A DNA stretch of 64,000 nucleotides from Salvia splendens (lineage: Eukaryota > Streptophyta > Magnoliopsida > Lamiales > Lamiaceae): the NCBI RefSeq assembly GCF_004379255.2, contig NC_056035.1, positions 37,452,773 through 37,516,772 on the forward strand. Direction: 5' to 3'. Positions 1-13,000 of this stretch are shown here, piece by piece. Every line of letters begins with the position of its first letter. Position 1 is the first letter of the stretch. Made by a program: the position numbers and the translations under genes. The notes beneath the pieces were generated by a model, which was not told the DNA's origin, did not search any database, and worked only from the letters and a program-made list of their open reading frames with translations.

Positions 1-605
1 AGACTACGCAATGCAGGTACGTGTCCTCATCTTTAGCTGGCCGCAACGATCACAACCCGTTTCTTGACCTATCGTGCTTTGCAGGCCTGAATAGTGTGCT
101 CCCTCAGCCGCAAGTTTTCGCAGGAAGAACTGGAGACCTATTGTCAGATGTGGTCCCTGCGGCCATTTGTAGACGACGACATAATGCGTAAAGCTTGGAA
201 TTTTTTCCCTGGACGCTGAGGTTCGCCGGCGTCTCATTAGAGTGTGGAGTTTGGTTGTGTGAAACTCTTCTTTTGGTGAAGGTGAAAATCCTATTCTTGT
301 GTTTTTCCTTTGTTCCTCGTTTCTAGTTTGGATTTGCATATCAATTTATTGGATTTTAAATAGTAGGTTTTTTGAATGAATTTATGGCCTTCCAATTATC
401 TTGAATTATTTCATTCCAATCAATACAATACGTTATTATCAAACCAATTACATTCAAATTGCATAAGGACAAAAGTGCCCTAGCCAACAAAACATAGTAT
501 ACAAAATAGAAATACTCAACACACCTTTTACATATTCAAACAAATCCAAATTCAAACACATTTATTCCACTCAATTTGATATTCCATATATTTTTGGCAT
601 TTGAT
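1..605. other. left edge, no gene recognised
   Basis: The first 345 bases are less AT-rich than what follows and hold an open minus-strand frame (4-339) whose product resembles nothing I know. A short stretch around 200-222 containing GACGCTGAGG recurs near 7448-7470, which hints at a shared decayed repeat rather than a gene. Bases 345-605 are the AT-rich 3' flank of the first PR-10 gene. Nothing here supports a functional call. Confidence 0.3.
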
Positions 606-1263
606 TTAGTTGTATTCATGGGGGTTGGCATGGAGGTGAGCTTCCACAGCATGGAATACACCCTTTGCCTTCTCTTTCCCTTCCTTGATCTTCTCCTCGG
701 TGATGCTGTGGTGGTCGGTCTTGGTGTGGTACGAGCTGCTCGTTTTCACCACGGAGCCACCATCAGCGTTGGGTGTGACCTTCACGACGTACGAGATCGA
801 CTCGAGCTCGTCACCCAAAGCATCACCTTCAATCACGCTGTACTTGTAAACACAGTTGGCCTCATCGACTTCGTCCACACGGTGCTTGGCGAACTTGAAC
901 GGACTGTCTGTACACGTGTATAGGATGACATCATTAAAATACAATGAGATTTAATTTAATAGATTTCATAATTAATCCGACTATGAGAGTGATAACATAA
1001 ATAATTTATCGATAAAGCTTATAATAAATATTAGCACAAAAAATAATTTGATATCAAAGATTGAGAGACTAGTACATACTGTCGCCGAAGGTGATCAACT
1101 TGATGGTGCCAGCTCCGCCGTCGCCTTGAAGGGTTTCAAAGCTCTTGAAGGCGCCGGGGATGACCTTAGGGATAAGATTGTCGCCGTCGAGGAGGAATGC
1201 CTTGAACAACCTGTGTGGTGGGATTGTGGTGACAACCTCATAATCGAAATTCACTACACCCAT
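606..1263 (-). CDS. PR-10/Bet v 1-family protein (copy 1), two exons
   Basis: Encodes a 161-residue cytosolic pathogenesis-related class 10 protein of the Bet v 1 fold, a family that holds small hydrophobic ligands in an internal cavity. The exons are 1080-1263 and 606-907. The single intron interrupts codon 62 after its first base, the standard PR-10 position. The glycine-rich loop GDGGAGT lies at about residues 46-52, and the family block with VIEGDALGD follows in exon 2. The length is typical (usually 155-162 aa). It is roughly 80 percent identical to copy 2 at 4643 but transcribed the opposite way, so the two are divergent neighbours 3.4 kb apart. A TATA box lies 87 bp before the ATG. The ligand is unknown. 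Family call firm; specific role not inferable. Confidence 0.95.
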
Positions 1264-1349
1264 GATATTGTTTGTATCTTTGATTTAAGAAAATAAGTTT
1301 GGAATTTGTAGCAAAGAATTGTGTGTTTAAGATTTGTAACAAGAAGTCT

Positions 1350-1357
1350 TATTTATA
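1350..1357 (-). promoter_or_regulatory. TATA box of PR-10 copy 1
   Basis: TATAAATA on the minus strand, preceded by TTCACC. The same TTCACCTATAAATA string precedes the divergent PR-10 copy 2 (4517-4530), so the two promoters share ancestry. Confidence 0.75.
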
Positions 1358-4300
1358 GGTGAAGGAATAGATGGCATCTTTATTAATATTTCCACTATAT
1401 TTTTGTCCATACTTAAAAAGTCTTCTTTGCAATGCCAAGAATGCAGTTTCACTAGGTGCATGTGAAAGTGAAGTGTTGCATTTTCAAATTTTTTATTTTC
1501 TCAAAGTTTCAATGAAACTACCCTTCTTTTGCTTCTACAGAAGAGTTAATTTTGCCTGTCATATCATGTTTATTTCGGTATTCTTTTTCAAATGCATTTA
1601 TGCAATGATAAAATTTCGAAGAGTGACACTGACTATAGTTATAGTGGAGTATTTACTATTTTTGCGGTTAAAATACTAGTCGCTTTATGATGATCAAACC
1701 ATTTAAGAAAAAGTACTGATGATTAGCAAAATTTAATACTAGTAGTATTTTTTTTCATTAACGAACTTAACTTTCAAAATACGTACCTCCACCTTATCCA
1801 AAAGCAAAAGCAAAAGCACACACTTTGTAAAAATTATTTGATGATTTTACTGAAGTGGAGTAGGTAGAAATAGCTAAAATAAAATAAAAGGTAAAAAAAT
1901 CATGCAATCCTAATTTTTTGTATATTAGTTTTGTGGGACATGGAATAAAGTTTTAACAAATGCAAATCAAATTAAAGCCGCCTCAATTATTTATTCCCCT
2001 ATTGCGTGTGTGAACAATACAAAAACCTAAGTTTGATGTTAACAATAACTAATTCTGTCCTCACCATAATGATAAAAGTAATGGCAATGAAAATATGTCA
2101 CTTATGACTTAACCATGAGATATACAACATGATGATTGATGAAGAATTATTGAATATTTACAAATAGCTCGGACACACCATTAGTGTCCTTGTAAGGCAC
2201 CTTATATTAATTAAATTAATATTATATATTAATTGTATATAGCCTCGAATGTGTCCATGTACATTAAGATATGAATCTGAAGGTTAAAGTAGGCTCAAGA
2301 AATTAGATCAGCATAAACCAAAATATATCCACCAAAATTTATGGGAGTATCATATATTGAGTCAGGAATTGATATTGAATCATAAACAAATATGTCACTA
2401 TAAAAATTTATATTTTAAGGATATAAAAATTGAGACGTTATTACTAACGTTTGAAAATGTTTAAAATAACGATAATTTAGAACGCAAAAGAAAGCGTTCC
2501 TAAGTTGATGATAAATTATCTTAATCTTTTGAGTTTCAAGAACGCTTTTATTTGTGTCTCCTAATTTTAGTTGAGACGCCAACAATAAAACGTTTCATAA
2601 AGTGTTGATGGTATAGCTATGCACATAAATTAGCATCCTTAATAGCATTAAAAAGCGTTATTAATCAATTTTGTTGTTGTTGTGTTTTGTGATATCAACT
2701 AATATTAATATATTTGATTTTGTGTTCTAATTTTAAAAAGCAGTTCCAAGATGAACTATTTCCTGTTAATATAAATATAAATATAAATAATAAATCAAGA
2801 TTTTAAGCACATAAATTTTGACCAACGTTCCTTAGCCAAAAGTCCATGTGTAATTATGGAGGCAGAATTTTTTTTGACAAGTTGTATTTGATGTGAATTC
2901 AAGAATTTTAGAAGAATTTAATTTGATCTGATGTGGGAATAGGAGTTTTCGCATAGAATGACTAATGATATAATAATTTCATAAAAATCCATAAAATCCA
3001 ACGTGGTCAGGATCACATGCATAAACCTAACTAATTGAAAAGTAATCTTATACATTACTTATTTAATACTGCATTAATCAATGACCAGATTTCAAGGTTA
3101 AGTAAAATTTAAATAAAATAAATATATAAGCCATATATAGCGTTGCACTAAATCAACAACATGCTTACTTAATTTTCACTCCTATTTATGAGTAAAACAT
3201 GTCTTGATGCCTCAATTTCGGGGAACCTATTACCAATTTAATTTAGTTTATAAAATAAACAACTTGATAGTATAAATTTTCAACTACACATTGTCTAAAT
3301 CAAGTGATCTTTTTTATGGATAGGATGTGTATCAAACAAAATTTTTATGTAGCCATAGTTTCAATTAGAGTAATATCTAAAACATTTTTTTTAAAACGGA
3401 ATATAATATTTAGTCATTAATTTGTATTTTTATGGAAACTAAGTCACCGACTACCTACAAATGGTCCCATTATATTTTATTTGACTTGGCATCCAATCTT
3501 ATCGATATGGTATTATTAATTAGTAGTATTTTTTTTCCGTCCATCAAAATTGAAATTATATCACGGACCTTAATTATTTTAATAAATATCTAATAGACAT
3601 ATGACATATTTTTCAAAAATATGAAACTAAATAACCGAGGCTGCTTCTGCTTATGTGTATTTGTTATTAATTCTTTAATCTAAATTAGTTCTTAAATCTG
3701 TTAAATGTGGGTGTCAACTTTATTCACTAGCTTTTCAAATTCTACCTGCCACTTCACTAAAGCTCAAAGTTCTATTGCAGTTGTTTTCTCTCTACTATGG
3801 ATTTGTTGAAGTGTTGAAAGTTATTAATTAATATATCATTTGATCTCATTTAATTTACTATTATTTAGTCGTTGAGAATCGATTTAGAGAAACTGAATAA
3901 ATCATACTCCTTTATTTGGAACGTAGATCGAATCCGTACTGTTGAATATTGTAAAACAAATTAATTGATCGTGTCATAAGACTCGGTCAAACTGCGTTAA
4001 CCGGATACAATTCCAACATATACAAAAATTTTATAATTAGATATAGTATTCGCTTTTCTTCGAGGGTGATCATATTCTCAATTGGTTCATAACATTTCAC
4101 TCGATGGGTATTGCAATTTGCATCTATACGATCGCATCATATATATGTGTGAATTAAATTTTCAATCTTCCATCCTAAGCTAATAGCACGTGAGATTGTA
4201 AATGTAATCCAACCTGCAGAACTTCTAGAAGAAAAGAAAATTCATGGATACATACTTATTAATGAATTTTAATCAACGTATAAAATACTACATATCACAT

Positions 4301-4522
4301 GCATAGAGAAATTCTTAAGTATATTTCTTCTTAACAAATTATATATACATGTACTCTGATCTGTAATAGTTGGTACACCATTTTAAAAATATTACTAATT
4401 ACTAATATGTACGTATATAAAAATATAGACTACTATCCCGACATAGACAAAAGTAGTAGCATGATTAATTAATAAAGATGAGATTATTTTTCTTTGATGC
4501 CAATATTAACCCTAACTTCACC
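1358..4522. other. 3.2-kb AT-rich spacer between divergent PR-10 genes
   Basis: No supportable gene. The open frame at 1371-1679 has low-complexity composition and no homology I can see. Around 2390-2700 the motif AACG(C)TTT/AAAGCGTT recurs in both orientations (for example 2481-2500 and 2540-2551), which looks like the remains of a small DNA transposon, but I could not define ends. The remainder is AT-rich with no further structure visible. Both PR-10 promoters must lie at its edges. Confidence 0.4.
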
Positions 4523-4530
4523 TATAAATA
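4523..4530 (+). promoter_or_regulatory. TATA box of PR-10 copy 2
   Basis: TATAAATA lies 113 bp upstream of the ATG at 4643, in the same sequence context as the TATA box of copy 1. Confidence 0.75.
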
Positions 4531-4642
4531 GTGCATTTGTTTCGAACCTTAAACTCACAACTCAACGTACAACACATTAATTAAAAATCTTCTTCTTTTC
4601 CATTTGTTCCAACAATTTTCTCAAATCAAAGACATTATCATC

Positions 4643-5533
4643 ATGGGTGTCGTGACCTACGAATACGAAGTCGTCTCCACCATCTCACCATCGAGGTTGT
4701 TCAAGTCGTTCATTCTCGATTCTGACAACCTCATCCCCAAGGTCGTCCCCGGCGCTTTCAAGAGCTTCGAAATTCTTGAGGGCGATGGCGGAGTTGGCAC
4801 CATCAAGTTGATCACTTTTGGTGAAGGTAACTACCACTCCCTTTGATCTGCTTTCCTTTTCGGGTTGTCACATTTAACTTATCATGTTTTACTTCCAGTT
4901 ATCACTTTACATTACATTATACTGCTATATATTTGAGTCACACACCTTTACAATACAATCTTGCTTTGGAAATGTTTGAGGAACTTTTAAATCTAATGTA
5001 ACTAGATACATTTAAGTATAATAATTAGTCTCTAAGGGCAATATTGTCTTTTAAGTCCTTCAATTCCAATTGATTTTGAAATACTATAATGTAGCCATTG
5101 TCTTGCTTGCTTACGTAAAAATTAAATATCCAAATGTGCATGGCAGGTAAAATAGAAGATTATCACTTACCAAATAGAAAAATAATTAGAAACAAGTGTA
5201 CCCTCTAACTAATTTTATGTATATAATCGTATAGGTAGCCAATTCAAATTTGCGAAACACAAGGTGGAAGAAATCGATGAGGCCAATTGCACATACAAAT
5301 ATAGTGTGATCGAAGGCGATGCTTTGGGAGACGAGATCGATTCGATCTCGTATGTCGTGAAGGTCGACGCCTGCCCAGATGGCGGCTCCGTGGTGAAAAC
5401 GAAGAGCTCATACCACACAAAAACGGAGCACCACAGCATCACGGAGGAGAAGATCAAGGAAGGGAAAGAGAAGGCAAAGGCTATCTTCCATGCAATTGAG
5501 GCTCACCTCCATGCACATCCTCATGAATACTAA
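4643..5533 (+). CDS. PR-10/Bet v 1-family protein (copy 2), two exons
   Basis: A 160-residue PR-10 protein from exons 4643-4826 and 5235-5533, with a 408-bp intron splitting codon 62 (donor GAAG|gtaact, acceptor tatag|GTAGCC). The loop GDGGVGT is at residues 46-52, and the Bet v 1 signature region follows the intron. The start at 4643 is chosen because MGVV is the family N-terminus; an upstream in-frame ATG at 4604 would add 13 residues foreign to the family. It pairs with copy 1 as the closest relative in the cluster, and the C-terminal half is rich in His and Lys, as in copy 1. Family members bind ligands such as flavonoids, cytokinins or fatty acids; which one applies here cannot be told. 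Confidence 0.95.
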
Positions 5534-6193
5534 TACTAATTTATAAATTTAAGGGAACTATCAATATTTTCAAATTTCCAAATAAATTATTTAAGGTGGT
5601 GGTTTGAAGTTGTATTGTTTGCGTTTATGTACAAGGTGTGTATTTTTATGGCATCCTTTATTTGCTTGAAATGTAATTGGTTGCATTTTGGTTATGTATT
5701 GTTTGAATAAATAATTATATACTAGTATATGTTTTTATTTGCTTGTGGAATATTTATTTTTTTAATACTTATATTGAAAATTTTAGATGTTAAAGATAAT
5801 ACAATAGGTAATGAATTCCTATATAGAATTGAAGAGTTATTAGTTTAAACTTAACTTTAAATGGCTAATCAAACATTAACTGCTAATCAAACATTAACTT
5901 TACCTAGTCATCATAAATTAAAGCTAAATTTCCTAACAACAACCATACTATTCGGCTGGTATTCAATATGCTCATAAACTCATTAATGTTGATATCTACT
6001 TATCTTTAATGTTACCTTACAATTCATGCCATCAAATGATCAAAAGATTTAAATGGCTGCAAAAATTTGTTGAAACATAATCTATGATATCAAATTGCAT
6101 ATATAAATTCCCATCTCTCAGCACAAACTCATTGCATAATCAATTGATCATCAGTATATTTCACTAGTAAAAGTGATTAAAAAAATTCACAAT
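5534..6193. other. spacer between PR-10 copies 2 and 3
   Basis: 3' flank of copy 2 and promoter of copy 3. TATATAAA at about 6100-6107 is a likely TATA box for copy 3, roughly 90 bp before its ATG. CTGCTAATCAAACATTAACT is nearly duplicated in tandem around 5861-5900. No gene is seen. Confidence 0.5.
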
Positions 6194-6934
6194 ATGTCGA
6201 CTGTGACATTCACGGAGGAGTTCAGCAGCACCGTGGCCGCGCCGCGGCTGTTCAAGGCGTTGATCGTCGACGGCGATAACCTAATTCCCAAAATTGCCCC
6301 TCAAGCCCTCAAAAATATTGAGATTCTTGAAGGGAATGGAGGCCCTGGAACCATCAAGAAAATCAACTTTGCAGAAGGTCTAATTTCTTGCTTTTCTTTA
6401 TTAGATAATTACATTTTTAATTTGATCAAGAAATATAAAATTATACTACTAAGTTTGTTGACCAAAGTTTTTTGTCCATTTACATTAATTTCTATTTCTT
6501 GACCATCAAATTTTGTCCAGGGCTGGGCCTATACATTTGAATTTCGCTACAAATTGTTTAACCAGTTCGTTACAATATGTATCAGGTCCTTAATTAACCC
6601 AACAAAACTAAGTTCGGTTTATGTTACACGCACAGGTAGTGAATTCAAGTACATGAAGCATAGAATTGATGTTCTAGACGAGGCAGCAATGACCTATTCT
6701 TACACATTGATCGAAGGCGATCCACTGATGGACAAGCTCGAAAAGGTTACTTATGAAACGAAGATGGAAGCTAGCGAAGATGGTGGTACCAAGGGCAAGA
6801 GTGGTAGTACATACTATACAAAACCCGGTGTCGAGATCAAAGAGGAAGAGATCAAGGCAGGGAAAGATAAAGCAGCTGGTTTGCTTAAGGCTGTGGAAGC
6901 CTATCTCTTGGCCAACCCAGAGATTTATGCATGA
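6194..6934 (+). CDS. PR-10/Bet v 1-family protein (copy 3), two exons
   Basis: A 160-residue PR-10 protein from exons 6194-6377 and 6636-6934; the 258-bp intron is again in phase 1 at codon 62. It begins [10 protein letters not shown]; the in-frame ATG upstream at 6173 is rejected because the extra seven residues are not family-like. The loop GNGGPGT lies at residues 46-52, and [11 protein letters not shown] with the [12 protein letters not shown] tail are Bet v 1 hallmarks. It is more diverged from copies 1 and 2 than those are from each other, and closer in style to copies 4 and 5 (tail AYLL rather than AHLH). Ligand and expression are unknown. Confidence 0.95.
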
Positions 6935-8733
6935 ATATGTGATGATGAATTTTCAAAGAACTTGGCTATGTATTGTGTTTTGAGTTTGTTTTGCCCAACC
7001 TTTATATGTGAATTGGGTGGAAAATAAGATGTTTCGTGGTGATGAAATGGATATGTTTTATTTTGTTTTATATGGTTATTCAAGGACCAAGTATCTTATG
7101 ATAATCGATTTCGATTGCTTTGGTCTGGAGAATTTTTTAGATACAAAGGTTTCTTAATCTTAAATCTATTAAATAAAAGATGATACTATGTATTTAGGAT
7201 TGGGTTATTATTTATACAACATATATTTATCTTATACAATACATTCAGAATTTCAGATGAAATACTATGAAGTTGGTTCGAGTTAAATTGAATTCAAAAG
7301 ATGAAAATTTCGTTACCTATTGGACTTGAACGGGTGGTCCACAAATTCATATAGTAAAGTGAAAAATTCATAGTAAATCTTCATGATTTAAGGGCTGCAC
7401 CTCCACTGAGATTTATATAGTGTATGGATTAACATAAAGATAAGGACATTTTTCCTTGACGCTGAGGGCACCCCCGAAGAGCGGGGGATTTCTTGACATT
7501 TCGAATGGGTTGTCTTGTATTTCTAATAAGTTGTTTGACATGTAGGAAGACACGGGAATTAATGCATAATACGACCCCACTTGTTATCGAATGGGCCGTC
7601 TTGTACTCCTATAAAATCGAAACCGAACCAATTTAGAAATCAGTTATCAAAATAATATAAGTCCTAAGCTGTTTTTCTGTTAATTACCCAAATTTAACCA
7701 AACTAATTGATGTGGGATAAATTCAAGTCTCCTTTTTCTGTCAAAATACACACTAAGAATACATTAGAGTGCTTTTGGTACTACCCCAACTTTTTGAAAG
7801 CCTTGAAAGTCAGTTTGCTGAGAAATAAAATAAATTGCTTCATTATTATTCCTTCCGTTCCTTTATTATAAAGTAAGGAGATGAAGAAAGAATAAAGTAA
7901 AAGAGATGAAGAAAGAATAAAGTAAGGAGATGAAGAAAGAATAAAGTAAAAGAGATAATTATTTTTTGCCAAAAATAAAAATAACTTAATTAACTTAGAA
8001 CTTTCTAAAATAGAAAAATGACTATACTAACATGGAATAGAGAGAGTATAAGATTGAACGCATCAAAATGAAAATGTTGATTATCAATTAACCAATTTTA
8101 TTCGGTTAACTAGTTAATCGAATCGATAAACAACTAACCGAATACTCAGCCCTACCGGAGTAATGTCATTCATGATAAGGGTTTACGTCTCGTAGTTAAT
8201 CTTAAACGAATATAGAGCTATGCCAAATATTTGAAATAATTTCTTGTAAATATCCAACGGGGTCAAATAACTCTATCAAGTGTTTATCTAATAAGTTAGG
8301 TGATTGGATGCCATCATGTTCATGCCGACACTTACCTAATGTAATGGTGGGGGCCTGTGAGGTGCAATTAATATCATTATTATAAAATCATTTCTAAAAA
8401 TCTTTCCAACATTTATTATATTTTATTGTACATGGATCTCACATTTTTATCAATATACATTATTTATTTAATAATATTGCTCAAAAAATAAATAAATAGT
8501 GATTTAACTAAAAAAGGACGTCTACTTCACATGGGATGGGAAGGTTACCTTTGCGCGTTGAATGGTCAAAAATTGGGTTCCCACTATGAAAGACTACTTA
8601 TTTTCTTAAGTCAACTAGAGTCATTTTCATCTTCTTGCTATTCTCTCAAACCCCCTCAACCATTTGCATCATATTCCCATCTCAAATTTTGTGTGAAAAA
8701 TACAAGAGAAGAGAAGAAAAGAGAAGAAAAAAA
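6935..8733. other. 1.8-kb spacer with a decayed MITE
   Basis: No gene supported. About 7845-8050 has Stowaway-like ends (TTCCTTCCGTTCC on the left; a degenerate GGAATAGAGAGAG on the right near 8034-8046) and carries the short tandem repeat annotated at 7872-7956. The stretch 7440-7610 shares a few short strings with the left edge of the window and is probably old repeat. A W-box core (TTGAC on the minus strand at about 8566-8570) lies within 200 bp of PR-10 copy 4. Confidence 0.4.
7872..7956. repeat. short tandem repeat, 24/25-bp units
   Basis: Purine-rich units of the form AGTAAGGAGATGAAGAAAG followed by AATAA alternate with units carrying AAAAGAG in place of AAGGAG, so the true period is about 49 bp, present nearly twice. 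It lies inside a decayed Stowaway-like element. Confidence 0.85.
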
Positions 8734-9424
8734 ATGGGGGTGATCAAAGTGTCACAAACCTTTAGAACAAAAGTGACCCCAAATAGGATGTTCAAGGCCT
8801 TGATCTTGGATTCTCACAATCTTGCTCCCCAACTCATGTTTTCATCAATCAAGAACGTTGAATTCCTCCAAGGCACCGGCGGCCCGGGAACCATCAAGCA
8901 AATCAATTTCACAGAAGGTGTGCTTTTCAATATATTACTAGGATTTCACTTTTTTTTATTTCGATTTCGTAATCAAGGATTAGAAGGTTTTATGATATTT
9001 TCAACTTTAGAGTATGTAGAAAATCCAAGTTAATATATTAAATAAAAAATTTCTGGCTTCGCCACTACGACTGTGAGTGGATCATGATATGATAGCGGGG
9101 GGCTTATTTAGAAATTATTTTGCAGCGAGTCCGTTGAACTACGTGAAGCATAGGATCGATGAGCTGGACGAAGAAAAGTTGATGTGCAAGTACACATTTA
9201 TTGAAGTGGATGGGTTGATGGCTAAGCTCGAACGCATCACACATGAGGTGAAGTTTGAGGCATATGGATTTGGAGGGTGCCGTTGCATGATTACAAGTGA
9301 ATATTATACGAAGGATAATATGGAGATTAAAGAAGAAGATATTGAGCAAGGAAAAGATAGAGCTGTTGGAATGTATGAAGTTGTGGAAGCTTATCTTTTG
9401 GCACACCCTCATGCCTATAACTAA
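8734..9424 (+). CDS. PR-10/Bet v 1-family protein (copy 4), two exons
   Basis: A 160-residue PR-10 protein from exons 8734-8917 and 9126-9424, with the intron at the standard codon-62 position. It starts MGVIKVSQTF. The loop GTGGPGT is intact at residues 46-52. Differences from the other copies: the highly conserved E-G-D after the first exon-2 helix region reads E-V-D, the usual acidic K-[ML]-E-x-S-x-D-G-G segment is FEAYGFGGC, and the sequence is richer in Met, Phe and Cys. The frame is fully open and splice sites are consensus, so it is probably functional but diverged. No clear TATA box is seen within 110 bp of the start. The copia element lies 292 bp past its stop codon. Confidence 0.92.
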
Positions 9425-9711
9425 TTCTATGTTTTGTATCTTTTTTTTTTGGAGTTTTGTAATTTGTATTTATTTGTTAGTTTATTGTGGACTTTTTCTT
9501 CTTTTTTTCCTATTAGCCGAAGTTTATTATGGACTTTAAATACCATGGGTGCAAGACGCTATATATAGTTATTAATTTGCATCTTTAGTCGGTTATTTAT
9601 ATTTTGTGGATCTTTTTAGTGAGTTTCTTGATTTATTGAAATCACTACTGAATTTTGGCAAGTGATGAATTTAATTTGATATGGCATACCAAACGAAAGG
9701 AAATGATGATG

Positions 9712-9716
9712 CCTTC
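9712..9716. repeat. target-site duplication (left), CCTTC
   Basis: CCTTC precedes the left LTR and recurs exactly at 14482-14486 after the right LTR, marking a 5-bp duplication made by retrotransposon integration. Confidence 0.95.
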
Positions 9717-10056
9717 TGTTATGAAGAAGAGTGATAGCTCAAACACTAACAAAGGCAGCTCCAATATGGAGTGAAAGTTCAACAAAATGAAGAAAGGTTC
9801 GGCTGCAGGCAACATCTCGTTTCATAAGCCGTTGGATGTTAAGTAGTTATATGGATCTTTTCTTGGCCGTTAGATTAGAATAGCCGTTAGTTTTTTTCTG
9901 TTTAAATAGCGGTTGATTAGTTTGAGTTGAAGCATTGTAATGTTACACTATTTCTTCCTCAATTGAGTTCCTGTGAATAAAAGATTTCATTTCCATCTCA
10001 TTCCATCCTATAATCGATTGTCATTCTTCCTTCAATTCGTTCCTCAACTGCTAACA
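9717..10056 (+). repeat. left LTR of the copia element
   Basis: Begins TGTTATGAAG and ends GCTAACA. Compared with the right LTR it has a 3-bp GAA insertion near its start and one extra T in a T-run; otherwise the two align throughout. It carries AATAAA near 9977. Confidence 0.95.
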
Positions 10057-10057
10057 A

Positions 10058-10077
10058 ATTGGCGCCGTCTGTGGGAA
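10058..10077 (+). other. primer-binding site
   Basis: TTGGCGCCGTCTGTGGGAA starts 2 bases after the left LTR. Its first ten positions (TGGCGCCGTC) fit the 3' end of plant tRNA-Asp. This is unlike the initiator-Met site of most copia elements, so the tRNA identity is an inference. Confidence 0.7.
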
Positions 10078-10089
10078 TAAGAGGCGCGA

Positions 10090-13000
10090 TTGGTTTTTCT
10101 AATTCGTTTGGTGGTGAGATTGGAAAGCGTTGTGGCTTCTAGGTTTGAGGCTGAGAAATTCACGGGTAGGAATGATTTCGGCTTATGGCGGATGAAGATG
10201 CGGGCTATGTTTATTCATCAAGGTCTTGCTTCGGCATTGAAGGCGGAAGGCAAGGGGGATAAGTCGAAGGAAGAGGATGAGGAGAAAGGGGATCTTGATG
10301 AGAAAGAGATCTTGAAACGAGCTGAGATCGAGGCGAAGGCTCATAGAGCGATTGTGCTATGTCTTGGGGATAAAGTTCTCCGAGAAGTCGCGAAGGAGAC
10401 AACGGCAGCCGGGATATTCACGAAGCTTGAAAACCTATACATGGCTAAGTCATTGTCCAATCGGCTGTTCATGAAGCAGCGGTTATGCTCCTATCTGTTC
10501 TCATATGAAAAGGGGATATTGGAGCAACTGGAAGACTTCAATAAGGCGGTCGATGACCTTGAGAATATCGACGTCTCGATAGGGGATGAAGACAGGGCGA
10601 TATTGCTTCTGAATGCTTTGCCAAAGTTATTTGATCTGCTCCGGGATGCAATATTGTATGGCCGAGAGGGTACTATTACACTTCTTGAAGTTCAGTCAGC
10701 TATAAGAGCTAAGGAACTTCACAAGGTGGGCTCAAGAAATCCAGAAGTTGTTGCTGAAAGCCTGAACGTCAAGAAGTTCAAGGGCAACAAGAAATTTCAG
10801 AAGGCAAGCCAAGAAAGTCAGAAAGCTTCATCTAATGATCAAAGGGAAACACGCTCGTGCCACTGGTGTAAAAAGTCGGGTCATCTCAAAAAGGACTGTT
10901 TTGCTTGGAAGAAAAAACAGGCAAATAGTGGTGGAAATCGAGTCCCTTCGACTGATTGGTTTGAAGAAAATGACACTCCATAAATTCTTAATGTAATGGA
11001 GGGTCATTTAGGAGGATCTTGGATTATGGACTCAGGGTGTAGTCTTCATATGAGTCCGAATCTGAGTTGGTTTGAGGAGATTCAAGAGCTGACTGGATCA
11101 GTAATACTAGGCAACAATCAAGTTTGCACTATTCAAGGGATAGGCAAGATTAGGCTAAGGATGAATGATGGATTGTAAAGATCATAAGTGATGTGAGATA
11201 TATACCAGACATTGAGAGGAATCTCATCTCACTTGGCCTTCTTGAATGCAAAGGATACACATTCAGCTCTACCGGGGGAAAAATGGTGGTCACTAAGGAT
11301 CAGAGGATTATAATGGAAGCAGAAAGAAGGGGCAGCCTATATTATTTGTTGGCTAGTGTTGAAATTCCTAATGTACAGGCCAATGCAGTAAGAGCAGATG
11401 ATTTCAGAATCTGGCACATGAGGCTTGCTCATGCAGCTGAAGGCAGTATAAAGGAGCTAGCCAAGAAAGGAATCATCCAGAGCTGTGAGCAGATAGATAC
11501 TGATCCATGTGAGGAATGCATTCTGGGTAAATCCAAGAAACAACCTTATCCTAAAGGTAAACACACTTCTACATCTGTTCTTGATTATGCTCATAGTGAT
11601 TTATGGGGTCCTGCATCTGTGATTTCTGTGGGGGGGGTGGAAAGTATTATATGAGTGTAATTGATGATTACTCCCGGAGAATGTGGATATACATCTTGAA
11701 AGAAAAATCAGAGGCCTTTAGCAAATTCAAACAGTAGTGTCTTGAAGTTGAAAAGGAGAAGTCTTGTGTTCTTAAATGTTTGAGGACAGATAATGGCCTA
11801 GAGTATCTTTCTAAAGAATTTGATAATTTCTGTAAGGAGAGGGGTATAAAGAGGCACAGAACTGTACCCCTAAATCCTCAATAGAATGGCATTGCAGAGA
11901 GGGCAAATAGAACAATATTGGAGAGGGTTAGATGTATGCTTCTGTCATCTGGGCTTGAAAAGAAATTTTGGGCCGAGGCTGCATCTACTGCTGTGAAACT
12001 CATCAACAAGTGTCCCTCATCAAGTATAGAGGGTGATACACCTGATTTTAGATGGTATGGGAGTCATGGTGATTATACCAATCTAAAAGTATTTGGCTGC
12101 AAGGCATATGCTCATCACAAGCAAGGGAAGCTGGATGCTCGGGCTATTAGATGTGTGATGTTGGGATATCAACCTGGGGTGAAGGGATATCGCCTATGGT
12201 GTATTAAACCAAGAAATCACAAGATAGTAATCAGTAGGGATGTTGTATTTTCTGAGACAGAAATGCCATTCCTGGATAAAGAAAAGGTGATTCTGGAAAA
12301 ATCTGCTTCTGTGAGTGAGTCTGTTAGTAAAGCTGATTTTGAGGTGGAGCATGAGAAATCTGAAGAGGTTATTGAACCTAAGGATGCTCAAGGTGAGACA
12401 CAAAGACATGGCCAGGATGATTTACAGAATTATCAATTAGTAAGGGACAGAGTCAGAAGAACACCTAAGTTGCCATCCAAATTTAATGATTCTGAGATGC
12501 TATTTTATGCTTTATGTGTGGCTGAGGTTGTTGAGTATGCAGAGCCATCTTCCTATAAAGAGGCTATGCAGAGCAAGGAATGGGAAAGATGGATGAAAGC
12601 AATGATAGATGAGATAGAATCCTTGCTAAAAAATGGCACCTGAGTATTGGTTGAAAAGTCTGATGGCAGGAAGGTAGTCAGCTGCAAATGGATTTTCAAA
12701 AAGAAGTTGGAAGGAGTTGAGGGTGATCAGATCAGATTTAAAGCCCGTTTGGTGGCTAGAGGCTTCACTCAAGAGCATGGAGTTGATTTTAATGAGGTCT
12801 TCTCACCTGTTGTAAAAAAACTTCCATTAGAATGTTGTTGGCTTTGGTAGCCAAGAGAGATCTAGAGCTGGAACAGCTTGATGTAAAAACGACTTTCCTA
12901 CATGGTGGGCTAGAGGAGACAATCTACATGGCCCAACCAGAGGGCTTTATCAAGCCAGGAGATGAAAATAAGGTCTGCCTGCTTAAAAGAAGTATATATG

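Noticed and set aside
7872..7956. CRISPR-like regular repeat
   Set aside because: Units are directly adjacent with no spacers, purine-rich, and in a plant nuclear context; it is a simple tandem repeat.
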